Below are positions 1 through 10,612 of a stretch of DNA of 64,000 nucleotides, in pieces. A model generated the notes under the pieces. That model had not been told where the DNA came from, searched no databases, and saw only the letters and a list, made by a program, of their open reading frames with translations. Each line of letters starts with the position of its first letter. Positions within the stretch are counted from its first letter, which is position 1. The translations under genes were made by a program, and so were the position numbers. This DNA comes from Megascapheus bottae (taxonomy: Eukaryota > Chordata > Mammalia > Rodentia > Geomyidae): NCBI GenBank assembly GCA_024803745.1, contig JANJXV010000016.1, positions 39,785,001 through 39,849,000 on the forward strand, in the 5' to 3' direction.

Positions 1-497
1 CCATGTCCTGAAGGCCCCCAGCCTTTGAAACCACAACTGTTTCCTTCAATAGTAGCTCCCAATGTTTTCCTGAGAATTTGTCAATTTCCTAGATGGTTTG
101 ATGTTGAAACCCAAAGCAGTGGCAGTAAAACTTATCAGTCATGTTGAGTTTTGAATCCACATACTTAAATGACTAGATATTCTTTTTTAATTCAATGTTT
201 TGCTATCTCTGTCTTCCTGCAAGCACTGCTATGGTGGGGGGGGGGGTGTTGGCCTGAGTCACAGATACCCATTGTATGTACACAGGCACTGCCAGAATTC
301 AGAAGGATTTTAGTAACACAGCAAGCAGTATTTCTGTCAGAAGCACTACAGGTCACCATGGCTAAAACTTTAACAAGATTTTGTGACTTAGGGTAGGTTT
401 TTAATAACATAAGAAGAGAAACTGAAGGCAGCAAAGGAATGAGGACTTCAAAAATCTTAAGTTTTCTTGAAAGACGTAAGGAAGAAAAATATGGTTT
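1..497. other. Non-coding, no gene seen
   Basis: No exon, RNA gene or recognisable repeat is visible. The only local feature is an uninterrupted run of 11 G at 236-246. Short open frames on both strands around 170-527 lack any domain or homology I recognise. Confidence 0.55.
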
Positions 498-515
498 AGA
501 AAGCAATTGTATAAA

Positions 516-881
516 ATCTAGATACATAAGGCCATATAGAATGATGCTAAATGTAAGGACCTCCAGGATATAGAAACAAAAGCTATATAACGAGTGATTG
601 TTGTCCTTGATGTACTATGTTATCTCTCATCTCTTTTGCTGTCCCTTGGTTATCTCATATTGTTATAATATTTTACCTTGTTCTCTGATATATTTTATAG
701 ATGCTTAATTGGTTGTTTGAAATAGGAGAGGGAAGGGAGGGAAATCAAGTTGTGAGGGGGGAGAGGGAGGTAAATGGGAAACAGGACATGATAAATGGTA
801 TCAATATTTGTGAAGTTATGTACCTTCTATCTGATGAATATAATGTAACCCTTCTGTAATTACAATAAAATATATGAAAAA
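516..881 (+). mobile_element. 5'-truncated L1, 3' UTR only
   Basis: This 366-bp segment matches the last part of the L1 at 20590-21915. It has the same 3' UTR landmarks: a stretch reading ataaggccatatagaatga, a G-rich purine run near 725-775, and an ending ctgatgaatataatgtaaccc before an A-rich tail. It is flanked by an 18-bp target-site duplication (498-515 and 882-899, one mismatch), which fixes both ends. It carries no ORF2 sequence. Severe 5' truncation is usual for L1 insertions made by target-primed reverse transcription. Confidence 0.93.
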
Positions 882-899
882 AGAAAGCGATTGTATAAA

Positions 900-2642
900 G
901 GAAGATAAGTATGTATTCTCTGCTTTTGTTTTACATCTTCTACATAATAAGTCACATACCCTGTATGTGAATGTCCCTAAGAAAAACAAGTCACATTGAC
1001 ACAGAATTTGACTACTGGGTGAGAAAGTTCATCTGGAAATTATAGAAGGAACAAGTGAACTTCAGTGGGTATCATCTTATGGTTTTATAGTCATTTTAAT
1101 TTTCCTCACAATTGTTAATGCAATTGATAAGAAAGAACAAGTACATTGTTCTTTCTGATTGTTTTGTCAAATACTATACTTGACCTTTCTGTGCAATCAA
1201 ATGGTAGTAATGTCTCCAGGCCATGTATGACTACATTTCAATGACGAATATTTTCTTTTCTTCACAAAATTTGTAGTTCTCCTTTTAATTTTTCTTGGGC
1301 GAAGTTACAATTATTTAGAAGCAAACATGTTTCCTATGTAAAAGAATTTTCTCAGTAATTTTTTTGATGTTTGAAAATTGCTTTATTCTCTAGTGTGGAA
1401 AACAATACAATTTCTCAATGTACAGAAGTCTAGAGCAAGCGTAGCTCCAACCACATTTATTTGGATTTACAATTAGGTACATAGGCATGCTAAATTATGC
1501 ATTCCTATTGCCTATAATGTGGAATTTCTGCACCTTGTGATAATAGTGAGCCTCTGGTGATAATTACACAGCAGATGGCTCTTCCTGAAGCAGAACAACA
1601 CATATCATGCATTTTAACCATGAAGGAAATGGAGAGAGTATGAAAATAAATGGAGATAGGCAGGTGATAAAGTGGTTTAGTTCATAGCTTACCCTTGAGT
1701 CAGACACAGCAGTCACCTTACCCTACCTCCCACCACAACTAGATGGCTGCTTTTCATAGGAAGCTCATGCGTGACTGATAACCTCTGTGAAAATCAGAAA
1801 TCTTAATATACTTTTGCAAATATTTCCCAAGTACAACTTTAGCTTCTAGGTCACTGATTCATGAATAGTAACTTGTTGGTGATGAAGGCACAGAAGCCTT
1901 TGTTTTGCTCTCTGAAAAGGTCAATGCCCTCTTTAATTGAAAGATTGAATGAGAGTTTTCAAATCTGTTGTCTACACCTGTGAGGGGAACTGTTGGGTTA
2001 CATAGTTAATTGATATTTAACATTTTGAGGAAGTTCCAAGTTGTTTATCAAAGCTACTGTGCCAGTTTATATATACACATATTTAAATCAGGAATATATG
2101 GGGATTCCAATGGTTCCGTAGCTGCACTAAATTTATTTTTATAGTTCTTGCTTTTCCGTCTCAGCATGCATTTATCGCAGCATGTTTCACAGGGTGGCTT
2201 TAGTTGTCATGCCCTTCATGAGAAACGGTAGTGAGTGGGCATCGCTCATATGCTTATTCTTTATGATGCTTCTGCATTTTGTATTGCCTATAACTCGGAC
2301 AACCGTCCCTTGTAATTGTTTCTCCGTTTAAAAAAATTAGACTTTATATTCTGTGGCAGTTTGGGGTTCCCAACAAGTGAACAGAAAGTGCCATCCCCAG
2401 CCCCATGCCTGCCCCACCCCCCCAGCAGACATCCCAGAGCAGGGTGCGGCATTGGTCAGGTCTCATCTACACAGCAAGCCTTGCCAAAGCTCCTGCTGTG
2501 TTTAATGACTTCCAAGTGTGCTATTTTTTAGGAGTCACCTTGTTTATTATTTAAATTTTATCTTGTTATCTTCTAGTAGTAACATAGTTTTGCATTTTAT
2601 TTTTATATTTGAGATTTGCATTTTTTGAATTTACGATTATGT
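900..2642. other. Non-coding, no gene seen
   Basis: AT-rich unique-looking sequence with no recognised repeat or exon. A short C-rich patch at about 2390-2460 stands out in base composition, but I see no conserved signal in it. Confidence 0.5.
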
Positions 2643-2649
2643 GTTTCCT

Positions 2650-2878
2650 ACTTCTCTCTCACCCCTTCTGCTCCTTCCTCCCTTTCCTTCTCCCTTCTCC
2701 CCTGTTCCCTCTTCCTTCACCCCTCCTTTCTTCCCTCCTTCCTTCCCCTCATCCTCCTCCCTTCCCTCCCTCCTTCTTTCTCTCCTGTTTTCTTGTTTTA
2801 TTTCTTCAATTCTATCTTTCTTACTTTTTGCCCTTTCTTTCTTCTCTTTCTTCTTTTATCTCTCACTCTTTTTCAGGA
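2650..2878 (+). repeat. Pyrimidine-rich low-complexity tract
   Basis: About 230 bases almost entirely C and T on the plus strand, made of irregular ccttcc, ctccctt and tttctt units rather than one motif. Three overlapping open frames across it translate to Leu/Ser/Pro/Phe-rich low-complexity strings and are by-products of composition. The tract ends in tttttcagg, which resembles a splice acceptor, but no coding sequence follows. Confidence 0.85.
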
Positions 2879-3637
2879 TTCCTCTGTACATAACTCTACG
2901 ATATCTCAAAAAATAACTACTGACAATTGATTTGCAATGAAATATGTTCCAAAATCATACTGAAGAAAATAATATATAAGTAATTTAAACAAAACAAAAT
3001 TTTTTCTTAATTTTTCTGTCAATCTACCCTGAGAAAATTTAGGGGAAAAAAGCTATTACTTTCCCTGCCAAAGGCAGAACTCTGGTGACTCATCAAAGGT
3101 AAACACAAGTGAGTCTTAGCAAGAGGTACTGCTACTGCTTTTTTGACAAAAACAGAAATATAATAATTATAATAAATTTGGACAGTCCAGTGTTTTTTTA
3201 ATCATCATTTAGTGTTTGAATCTGTGGTTGAGTAGAAATGCATTCAACTCTTCTTTTGGTAAATAAGCTCAGAAGAGATCAAGAAATAATAGCTTTAAAT
3301 ATGCTTCTAGATGTTTCACTTAACTCAATAATAGGGTTATAAACCACTAATTTTAAATTTCAATCAAGTCTTATGAGATGCTCAGAGATTTTCAGAAGCT
3401 GTTAATATGCAATTGAGCTCACTATACCTCAGCTTCTGCATTGCCAGTTTCCTTAATCCAATCATATCCTCTTTTTTATTGTTTCCTTACTTCAAGAGAA
3501 AAATTGTGCAAGAAATTCATTTTCTCCTTTAAGCCATTCAGGGTACAGCGAGCTTATATTTAAAATGCAGCTTAATAAAATAATCTCTGAGCACAAGATT
3601 TCTTTCTCTCTGTTTCCTAGATACCATAATATTTTTT
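2879..3637. other. Non-coding, no gene seen
   Basis: AT-rich sequence without recognised repeat, exon or RNA gene. Confidence 0.5.
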
Positions 3638-3860
3638 TTCACTTTTTTTTTTTTGGTAGGGCATGAACTCAGGGACTGAGTGCTAACTGAGCCTTTTTGT
3701 GCTCAAGACTAGCACTTTACCACTTGAGTCACTGAGCCACTTGAAGATAAGAATCTCCAGGGGACTTTTCTGCCAAGTCTGGCTTTGAATCATGATCCAC
3801 AGATCCAGCCTCCTGAGCAGCTAGGATTAGACACGTGAGACACTGGCACTCAACTTGATT
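3638..3860 (-). mobile_element. Chimeric SINE (7SL/B1-like head, Geo tail), diverged
   Basis: The plus strand begins with a T run (the complement of the A tail). It then reads through the reversed Geo monomer (ggcatgaactcagggactga, then caccacttgag-like text) and the reversed head (tggctttgaatcatgat, cctcctgagcagctaggatta). The order is the same as at 6296-6532 and 36450-36655. Divergence is substantial and no target-site duplication could be seen. The family assignment rests on shared blocks with the other copies in this window. Confidence 0.8.
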
Positions 3861-6109
3861 CTCTGTTTTGCAACACACTCTCAGTCTTGTTTGACACAAC
3901 TTCTGAAATCATGATCTCAAATAATCTTACTTTCTTTCAGTTGTGTATGTCAGCTGTTTGTCAGAGTGAAACAAATACTTGCTGTGACAAAATTGGACCC
4001 TGAAGACCAAAACTTACTGACATCTTTGTACCTGGTTTTGGGGAGGAAACTGGAAAAGTCTGGATTTGGTGAGAATAAGCATAGAACCCCCACATGCAGT
4101 GCAAGATGGGCAATTCAGGTGTGAGCTCAGGAGACCAGATCACTAGTGAAGAGCCAGTGCCCTAGCTCCTGGTTTCAGATAGAATAATGACTCTCCTGGA
4201 AGTGAGGGGCCTTATGTTTTCCTCTGGCAAAGAATTCATGTATATCCTGTCATGGTCCTGATCTCTTGTGCGAGGCTGGTTTTGAAATGATGGTGTAATG
4301 AATCTGACAGAGGAAATTCTTAGGCTATCCACCTGTCCAGTTATCACAAAGGTAGTGACAGTGGCTTTTAGGCAGGTTTAATGGGTGGTGGTGGGGGGGT
4401 CGGGAGATTGGGAGCCAAAAATCAATGCACAAAAAAAAGTTTCAAATATGCAGTCTGGCTGAGTATGGTGACTACACGTGCAAAAACAGTTGTTTAAAAG
4501 GACTGGTGGGATAGTGAACTTTGACAAGGTATTTCAGGAAGTAGATAATTCGGTAGCATGTGAGGCCCTGGATTCCATCTCCAAGGAGGCTCTCTGTCTG
4601 CTTTCTTATTGCCATGACATAAAACTTTTCTCTTCCAATATGGTAGACTGAAATCATACTTGAGCAAAGATAACTTTTACCCTTTAAGAAAGAAAAGGAG
4701 AAAATGTGATTCCCATGCCAGAATGCTCAGATTCAGAAATGACAGAAAAGTCTCCACCTCCTAATTATTCTCTTTTAGGTAGAGTCAGGTAGGCTCTTAA
4801 AGAACAAGTTTTCCCTTTCATTTCTTTTTAAACAAGTTTTACCTTCCATTACTTTTTAAACTAGATCTATTTACCCTCACAACGAAGCATGAAAGACAAT
4901 TCTCATTTTGACAAAAAATATTACTTCTCTTTCTCTCTCTTCTTTCTCTCTCTCCAAAATGTTTCATCTATTCCTCAAAGTAGGGTTTTTCAAAAATCTT
5001 CAATAATCAAATATTTCTAAGTCACTGGAGTCAAAATTTCTGCAATGAATTGTCAGTAGTTTCTAGAGTCATGAAGAATTCAGACTAAAATTTGGATAAT
5101 GAAATCAGTCATTCATTTTACAGTAGCTTACTCGGTACAGCCATAATGCTTTGAGACTACACCCACCAATACCCTTGAAATCCTGTCATTTTGCTCATGT
5201 CTTCCCCTTAAAAACGTCAAGGCTCCCCTCTTCATGAAGAGTCTACTTCTTTTTCTCTCCCTGAAATTTGAGCACAGAGAATACATTCCATTTTCTGTCT
5301 CTATCAACCTTTTCCTTTTGATATAGTATCGAAGACCAGGTTCTGTTTATTTTTTTAAGGATTTCCCTTGGGACTCTCCATTGTTTTTGTTCTGAATTCT
5401 GTAGTGTTTTTATTACACATGTTATATGTTCTCTTTCAATGTTTTTTTCATGCTGATTTCATGTACAACCTTTTTCAGACAGTCCCATCATTATGTTACA
5501 TGCAGAGGACATCAAATAAATACCTTTGGAAAACAATGAATAAATTTAACTTCTTCAAGGAAAGTTAAATATTTGTTTCTTTCCAGGTGCTTTCTCTGAC
5601 TCAATGAAATGTGCTATGAAAATCATTAGTATTATTGTTTATATTGTTACTTAATCTTAAATACTTTTGAACACTGGAAGAATTTTCTTTATTTCTTTCT
5701 CGGCTATTATCCTGTAGAAGGAACATATGCACCAGATACATCAATTTTCTCAAATGCATTTACTATCACACACTGTATGAGCTATGCATAATGAAAAGTG
5801 AACATTTTTCTAAACAAAAATGGCTTTTTCTATTGTCCTAAGACTACATTAATACATTCCCACGAACTGAGTAGCTAAAAATGAGATTGATATTCTCACG
5901 AATTCACTAGAGGATCAGTATATGAGATTCTCAATGTTGGCTTTTTCTGGAAGGAGAATCCACTTCTGGGGGAAGCTGGTAAATCTTGTGTTGTTTGTTT
6001 GATAGCTCTCCCACTCTAGCATGTACTTTGTCATTATAAATCTTCCTTTGTAGAGATGTTTTCAAAAATCCTCCAGTAAAGGAATCAGTCTTATTAAATT
6101 AGCATTTAT
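3861..6109. other. Non-coding, no gene seen
   Basis: Mixed AT-rich sequence. It contains a short CT-rich patch at 4924-4957 and a G run near 4390. No exon, RNA gene or confidently named repeat is visible. The small open frames are 60-66 codons with no recognisable domain. Confidence 0.5.
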
Positions 6110-6262
6110 CCTATGTCTGTTGGACTTTAGATTAATTATACTTGCAAAGACCTTATCTCCAAACAGGGTTGCATATAGCTTCATACTAGGCAATTAACAT
6201 ATCATTGGGGGAGGGCTCAATGCAACCCATGGTTGTATGTGCAATTTCTACAAAATAAAGTC
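6110..6262 (+). repeat. Ancient mammalian interspersed repeat fragment
   Basis: The text gcaaagaccttatctccaaa, followed by a G-rich patch and then a caatgcaaccca block, resembles a repeat common in placental genomes in which a 'gacc(c)tatttccaaata' block precedes an 'acaattcaaccca' block. I cannot say by eye whether it belongs to an old L1 3' UTR or to a MaLR-type LTR. It is too diverged for boundary calls. Confidence 0.4.
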
Positions 6263-6295
6263 TCTGAATGATTACACAACACATGCGGTGTTTGT

Positions 6296-6532
6296 TTGTT
6301 TGTTTTTGGCATTGGTAGGGCTTCAGTTAAGGGCTGGGGCACAGTACCTGAGTTTCCTTACTTAAGGTGAACCCTATACCACTTAGTGCCACAACTCCCT
6401 TTCTGGCTTTTTTGTTTTTTGGACATAGAAGTCTCATGGGTTTCTCCTGCATGGGCTGGCTTTGAACCATGACTCAGCTCTCAGCCTTCTGAGTAGCTAG
6501 GATTACAAGCATTAACCAGAAGCACCCTGTGC
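6296..6532 (-). mobile_element. Chimeric SINE (7SL/B1-like head, Geo tail)
   Basis: Starts with a TTTG-rich complement of an A-rich tail, then the reversed Geo monomer (tggtagggcttcagt onward, accacttagtgccacaactc). The reversed 7SL-like head follows (gggctggctttgaaccatga, ccttctgagtagctaggatt, acaagca). The joint between the parts falls near 6405-6430, where the text about the loss of 'ttaattggaga' is specific to this copy. No clear target-site duplication. Confidence 0.87.
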
Positions 6533-6643
6533 CTATAAAGTTTTAATATAGTTTTTATATATGTATTTTTTCTAAATAGACGATCCGTATTTCATAAAAT
6601 AGTCCTATTTTTAACTACTTGTGTATCACCCATTTTTGTGAAT

Positions 6644-6675
6644 ACACACACACACACACACACATACACACACAC
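6644..6675. repeat. (CA)n microsatellite
   Basis: About 16 CA units with one interrupting T, followed by a short ATATA stretch. Read on the minus strand it gives a Cys-Val run inside a spurious open frame. Confidence 0.95.
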
Positions 6676-6911
6676 TCATATATACTTTTTCTTTTTTGGT
6701 TTTTCTGTCAAGGTAAGCAGTTAAAATGATTTTAAAAGCAAAGAAAATAATGGCATTAAAAATCCTTAAACTGATTATTTGTTTGTTTTTTTTTTCTGCA
6801 GCACTTTCAAGCATAGCAACTTAGATTTACAAAAGCAAATAAGCTAAAATAGAATATCATATATGAAAATTTCAGGAAGCAAAAAGATACCATTCATGTA
6901 TTTAAGTAGAG

Positions 6912-7025
6912 TGGCTTAGTGTGGTATGGACATGTAATCTTAGTGCTGTGGAAGTGGAGAAGCTAGGATGAGTTACAACTTCAAAGGGAGCTGAAGGCCA
7001 TAGGAAGACTGCTTCAAAACAACAT
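6912..7025 (+). mobile_element. B1-like (7SL-derived) SINE, diverged
   Basis: Follows B1 order: gtggtatggacatgtaatct (complement of the promoter region), agtgctgtggaagtggag, then agttacaacttcaaaggg and a final tgcttcaaaacaacataaaa A-rich end. The L1 at 7039-7786 inserted in or just beyond its A-rich tail, so the L1 is the younger of the two. Confidence 0.65.
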
Positions 7026-7038
7026 AAAAATCACTGCA

Positions 7039-7786
7039 TAGTGTGGCAGGTCTTCAAAAGAGTAAACATAGAGCTCCCCTGTGATCCAGCAATTCCACTA
7101 CTTGGCATTTACCCAATTGTCCAGAAACAAGGACATACTAAATCCACTAGCACAACAAGGTTCATTGCAGCACTGTTTACTATAGCAAAGATATGGAACC
7201 AACCCAGAAGCCCCTCAGTTGATGAGTGGAATTCTAAGCTGCTGTCAGAAAGAACGACATCACCCAATTTGTAAGGAAATGGAAAGACTTATAAAAAATC
7301 ATATTAGGTGAAGTAAGCCAGACTCAAAGGAACTTAGGCTCAATGGTTTCCCTCATTTGTCATAATCAGTAGAAACCTTGGGCTCTCCTAGCAGAGACTT
7401 GCAATAGAACAAAACCTAGATACATAAGGCCATATAGAATGATGCTAAATGAAAGGACCTCCAAGATATAGAAACAAAAACCATATAATGAGTGATTGTT
7501 GGCTTTAATGTACTATGTTTTCTCTCGTCTCTTTTACTGTCCCTTGATTATCTCATATTGTTACAGTATTTCATCTAGTTATCTGATATATTGTGTATAT
7601 GCATATTTGGTTATTTGAAATTGGATAGGGAAGGGGGAAAAACAAGATGAGGGGCAGGGGTGGGAGGAGGGAAATGGACACCAAGACATGAGAAAGGGTA
7701 ACAATGGTTGTGAAGTAATGCACCTTCTATCTGGTGAACACAATCTAACCCTTCTATTAATTACCTATGTGGAAGAAAAAAAACTA
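7039..7786 (+). mobile_element. 5'-truncated L1: ORF2 3' end plus 3' UTR
   Basis: Begins inside the ORF2 C-terminal region and runs to the 3' tail. The translation includes the familiar L1 block CDPAIPLLGIYP and then FIAALFTIAKIWNQPRSPS. Compared with the copy at 20590-21915 it lacks 31 bp after 7229, with TGG at both edges of the missing part, so ORF2 is frameshifted. It is bounded by a 13-bp target-site duplication (7026-7038 and 7787-7799, one mismatch). The 3' UTR begins near 7370. It cannot encode a working protein. Confidence 0.95.
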
Positions 7787-8067
7787 AAAAATCACTACAA
7801 AGTTTTAGTAACACTTATGGAAACACAGAGAATTAGCTGCAATATTTTAAATACAATAACAAGTAAAACCATGGGTATATGAACCATTATAAGGATATTA
7901 GATGATATCCAATGGTAAATAGATAGAAAATTATTTGTTGGAAATCTATAGAATGTCATAAGTAATTCAAGAATAAATGTTGAATAGGAAAAATAAGAAA
8001 GGATTGGGAAGACAATTGACCTAGCACTTATAACCTACAAGCTACTACGAGTTCAAAAGCTGACTGA

Positions 8068-8196
8068 AGCGGGTAAGGGGGGGAAAATGGGAACAAAATC
8101 ATGAGAAAGGGTATCAAGGTGTGAGAAGTAATGCACCCACTACCTGACAAATGTAACTGTAGTGCCTCTATATTATCCTCACAATATATTTTTTTT
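8068..8196 (+). mobile_element. Very short L1 3' end
   Basis: Only 129 bp: the G-rich run, then atgagaaagggtatcaaggt, the cacctactacctg-type block and an A/T-rich tail. This matches the last part of the other L1 3' UTRs. A 12-bp target-site duplication with one mismatch (8056-8067 and 8197-8208) supports an independent insertion rather than a broken larger element. Confidence 0.82.
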
Positions 8197-8208
8197 AAAG
8201 CTGATTGA

Positions 8209-9513
8209 TATGCATGCTTAACAGAGAAAAACATTCATTTTAGTTTTTGGATATTGGGAAATAAGATCAAATTATCTCTACTTATGAATATAGAAATAAT
8301 GTAGCATTATTAAAATGTTTCTACAATTAATATACACAATAAAATATTCATGGCATATTATATTGAGATTTCTCTAATATATATATCGAAATTTAAATCA
8401 AATATTAAGACATTCCAACAGAAAAACTGGAAAAATATGACTCTCGTTTATCATTATGAAATATATATCTGGATACTAATATGTCTGCACCAAGTAAATC
8501 AAAATCCCTTGAATTTTAACAATCTATCTTTATAATCATATAGTAAAACACAAGTAAGTTATAAATAATTAGATACTTCTTTGGGCATGGTATATTTGTT
8601 TGGCAAAAACAGGACGAACTATTTTGTAAAGTAAAAGTGCCAATTAAAACAATATTGATATCAGCATTTACAAATAATCATCTAAGACGTATGCCAGATA
8701 TAAAATGTCACATTTTTAAGAGGATGGCTTCTCTAAAGACTGGGACAAAAATTAAACCTCTTATGGTAAAATATTAATCAATACACAGATAAGGCAGGAG
8801 GGTTTATGAAAATTCACAAGAATCAGAATTAGTATGATTGAACAAAAGAATCTGAAATTTCATTAGCTACTGTTGAAATTAATAAAGATGTTAGCATCAG
8901 TCAGCTAAAAATAACGAAATGAAAATAAAATAGAATAAATTTAAAAATCAGTTATAAAGTTAACATTGTAGATTCAAGTGAGTAGCATCATACTTTTGAA
9001 GCACGTCGAAAATATTTTTCACAATATTACATTATCGATTGTGAGGTCATAGTGTAAGATGTCAACTGTTAAAAGTTATTATCTTATGCAAACATTATCT
9101 GAAGTATTTTATCCTATTCCTTATTCTTGATTTTTATATTTTTGCAATTGTCATAATGTTTTTAGTCTTATAATGAAGAAAGGGTATCCCCAAATATCTA
9201 GAAACTTAGGAATAATTACTGAAATAATATAAATGAATGAAACTGTCCTTGACTTAACTGAAATTCAAAAGACAAACACAACTGTCTAATCTACCAAGAA
9301 TCCAGTAAATTACCAATTGAATCATGAAAAAGAATTGATGAATAGATGTGATTATTCTCTCTCTCTCTGTCTCTGAAGGGCAAAAAAGATAATTATGTGT
9401 TAAACATGAAAATCTTCTGACAAAGTTCAGTTTTTACTTACCTTCATCTGTAAGAACAAATTCCATGTCCATTAATGTTTTGTAAATGGAAATCAGTACA
9501 GATATTAATCATC
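8209..9513. other. Non-coding, no gene seen
   Basis: Strongly AT-rich sequence with no recognised repeat apart from a short (CT)n at 9355-9375. The only open frames are short and Lys/Ile/Asn-rich, as composition predicts. Confidence 0.5.
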
Positions 9514-9528
9514 AAAATTGTGCTCTGT

Positions 9529-9891
9529 GATTCACAATAGAACAAAATCTACATATATAAGGCCATACAGTATGATGCTAAATGAAAGGACCTCCAGGAT
9601 ATAGAAACAAAAGCCATATAATGAGTGATTATTGTCCTTGATGACTAGGTTATCTCTCATCTCTTTTCTGGTCCCTTGGTTATCTCATATTGTTACAGTA
9701 TTTCACCTAGTTATCTGATATATTTTATATATGCTTAATTGATTATTTGAAATAGGAGAGAGAAGGGGGAAATCAAGTTGTGAGGGCGAGGGGGGGTAAT
9801 GGGAAACAAGACACGAGAAAGGGTATCAATATTTGTGAAGTAATGTACCTTCTGTCTGATGAATATAATGTATCCCAATAAAAATATATGA
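9529..9891 (+). mobile_element. 5'-truncated L1, 3' UTR only, perfect TSD
   Basis: A 363-bp copy of the L1 3' UTR, starting just after the ORF2 end. It shows the ataaggccatacagtatgat block, the ttatctcatattgttacagt block, the G-rich run and the final aatataatgtatcccaataa. It is flanked by a perfect 15-bp target-site duplication, aaaattgtgctctgt, at 9514-9528 and 9892-9906. The intact duplication marks it as one of the youngest L1 insertions in the window. Confidence 0.96.
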
Positions 9892-9906
9892 AAAATTGTG
9901 CTCTGT

Positions 9907-10312
9907 ATGACTATAGTATAGGCAAAATATAGTCCTATATAAACTTTCTTTTAAAAATTCATTGGAAAGAGTAAAATGAGAGGAAAAATACTTGTCTAAA
10001 ATATAACAGAAGGTGAAGCCAAAAGCACTGAAACTGTTCTTGCACAAAAGATAGTTGCTGAGCTAGGAATCTTGTATTTTAATTTGCAGGGTTGAATAGA
10101 TTCCAGAGGTTAAGACAGAGCCAAGGTTGCAAACTGGAAGCCAAGAAGCAGAACCACATGTGGAAATAATTTATATGTTAGATGAACTCAAAATTATCCA
10201 CACAGAGAGAAAAAAAATGGAAATACAGCTGTGCCTTTTACCATACTCAGATCTCTACTTCAAACCGATTGTAGATTTACATAAGTACCACAGGTTAGAA
10301 TATGGAAATGTG
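9907..10312. other. Non-coding, no gene seen
   Basis: No exon or repeat recognised. A 71-codon open frame at 10127-10342 runs into the SINE that follows and has no recognisable domain. Confidence 0.5.
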
Positions 10313-10313
10313 T

Positions 10314-10545
10314 TGACCAGACACAGTGGCTCATATGTCTAATCCCAGCTGTGCACGGAGCACAGAGCAGTAGAAACATAGTTCAAGGCCAATGGAAAAG
10401 TAAATGAGATTCCAGTTCAACAAAACTTATAAGAGTGGTTAAATGTGACTGTCGCCCCAGATGTGCTGGAAACCTATGCACTAGGATTGAAGCCTAAGGC
10501 TAGCCTAGGAGGAAAACAAACAAAACAAAACAAAAAACAAAGCAA
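10314..10545 (+). mobile_element. Old composite SINE, 7SL/B1-like head
   Basis: Opens with accagacacagtggctcata and tctaatcccagctg, which match the 7SL-derived head seen in B1/Alu-type elements. It ends in a (CAAAA)n-type A-rich tail at about 10515-10545. The middle part is diverged and may contain a second monomer. The subfamily is unclear. Confidence 0.6.
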
Positions 10546-10612
10546 AGGGCTGAAGATGGGGCTCAAGCAGAGCAGCACCTGCCTAGAAGTCCTGAGCTGA
10601 AAATACAGAAAA
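10546..10612 (+). mobile_element. ID-like SINE fragment
   Basis: Reads gggctgaagatggggctcaa, gcagagcagcacctgcctag and then a gtcctgagctg block, the layout of a tRNA-Ala-derived ID element (A-box region, then a degraded B-box region). It sits directly behind the A-rich tail of the previous SINE, a preferred landing site for such elements. Confidence 0.6.

Noticed and set aside
2609..2930. Three overlapping plus-strand frames rich in Leu, Ser, Pro and Phe
   Set aside because: They come from the pyrimidine-rich tract; all three phases are open, which shows a composition effect.
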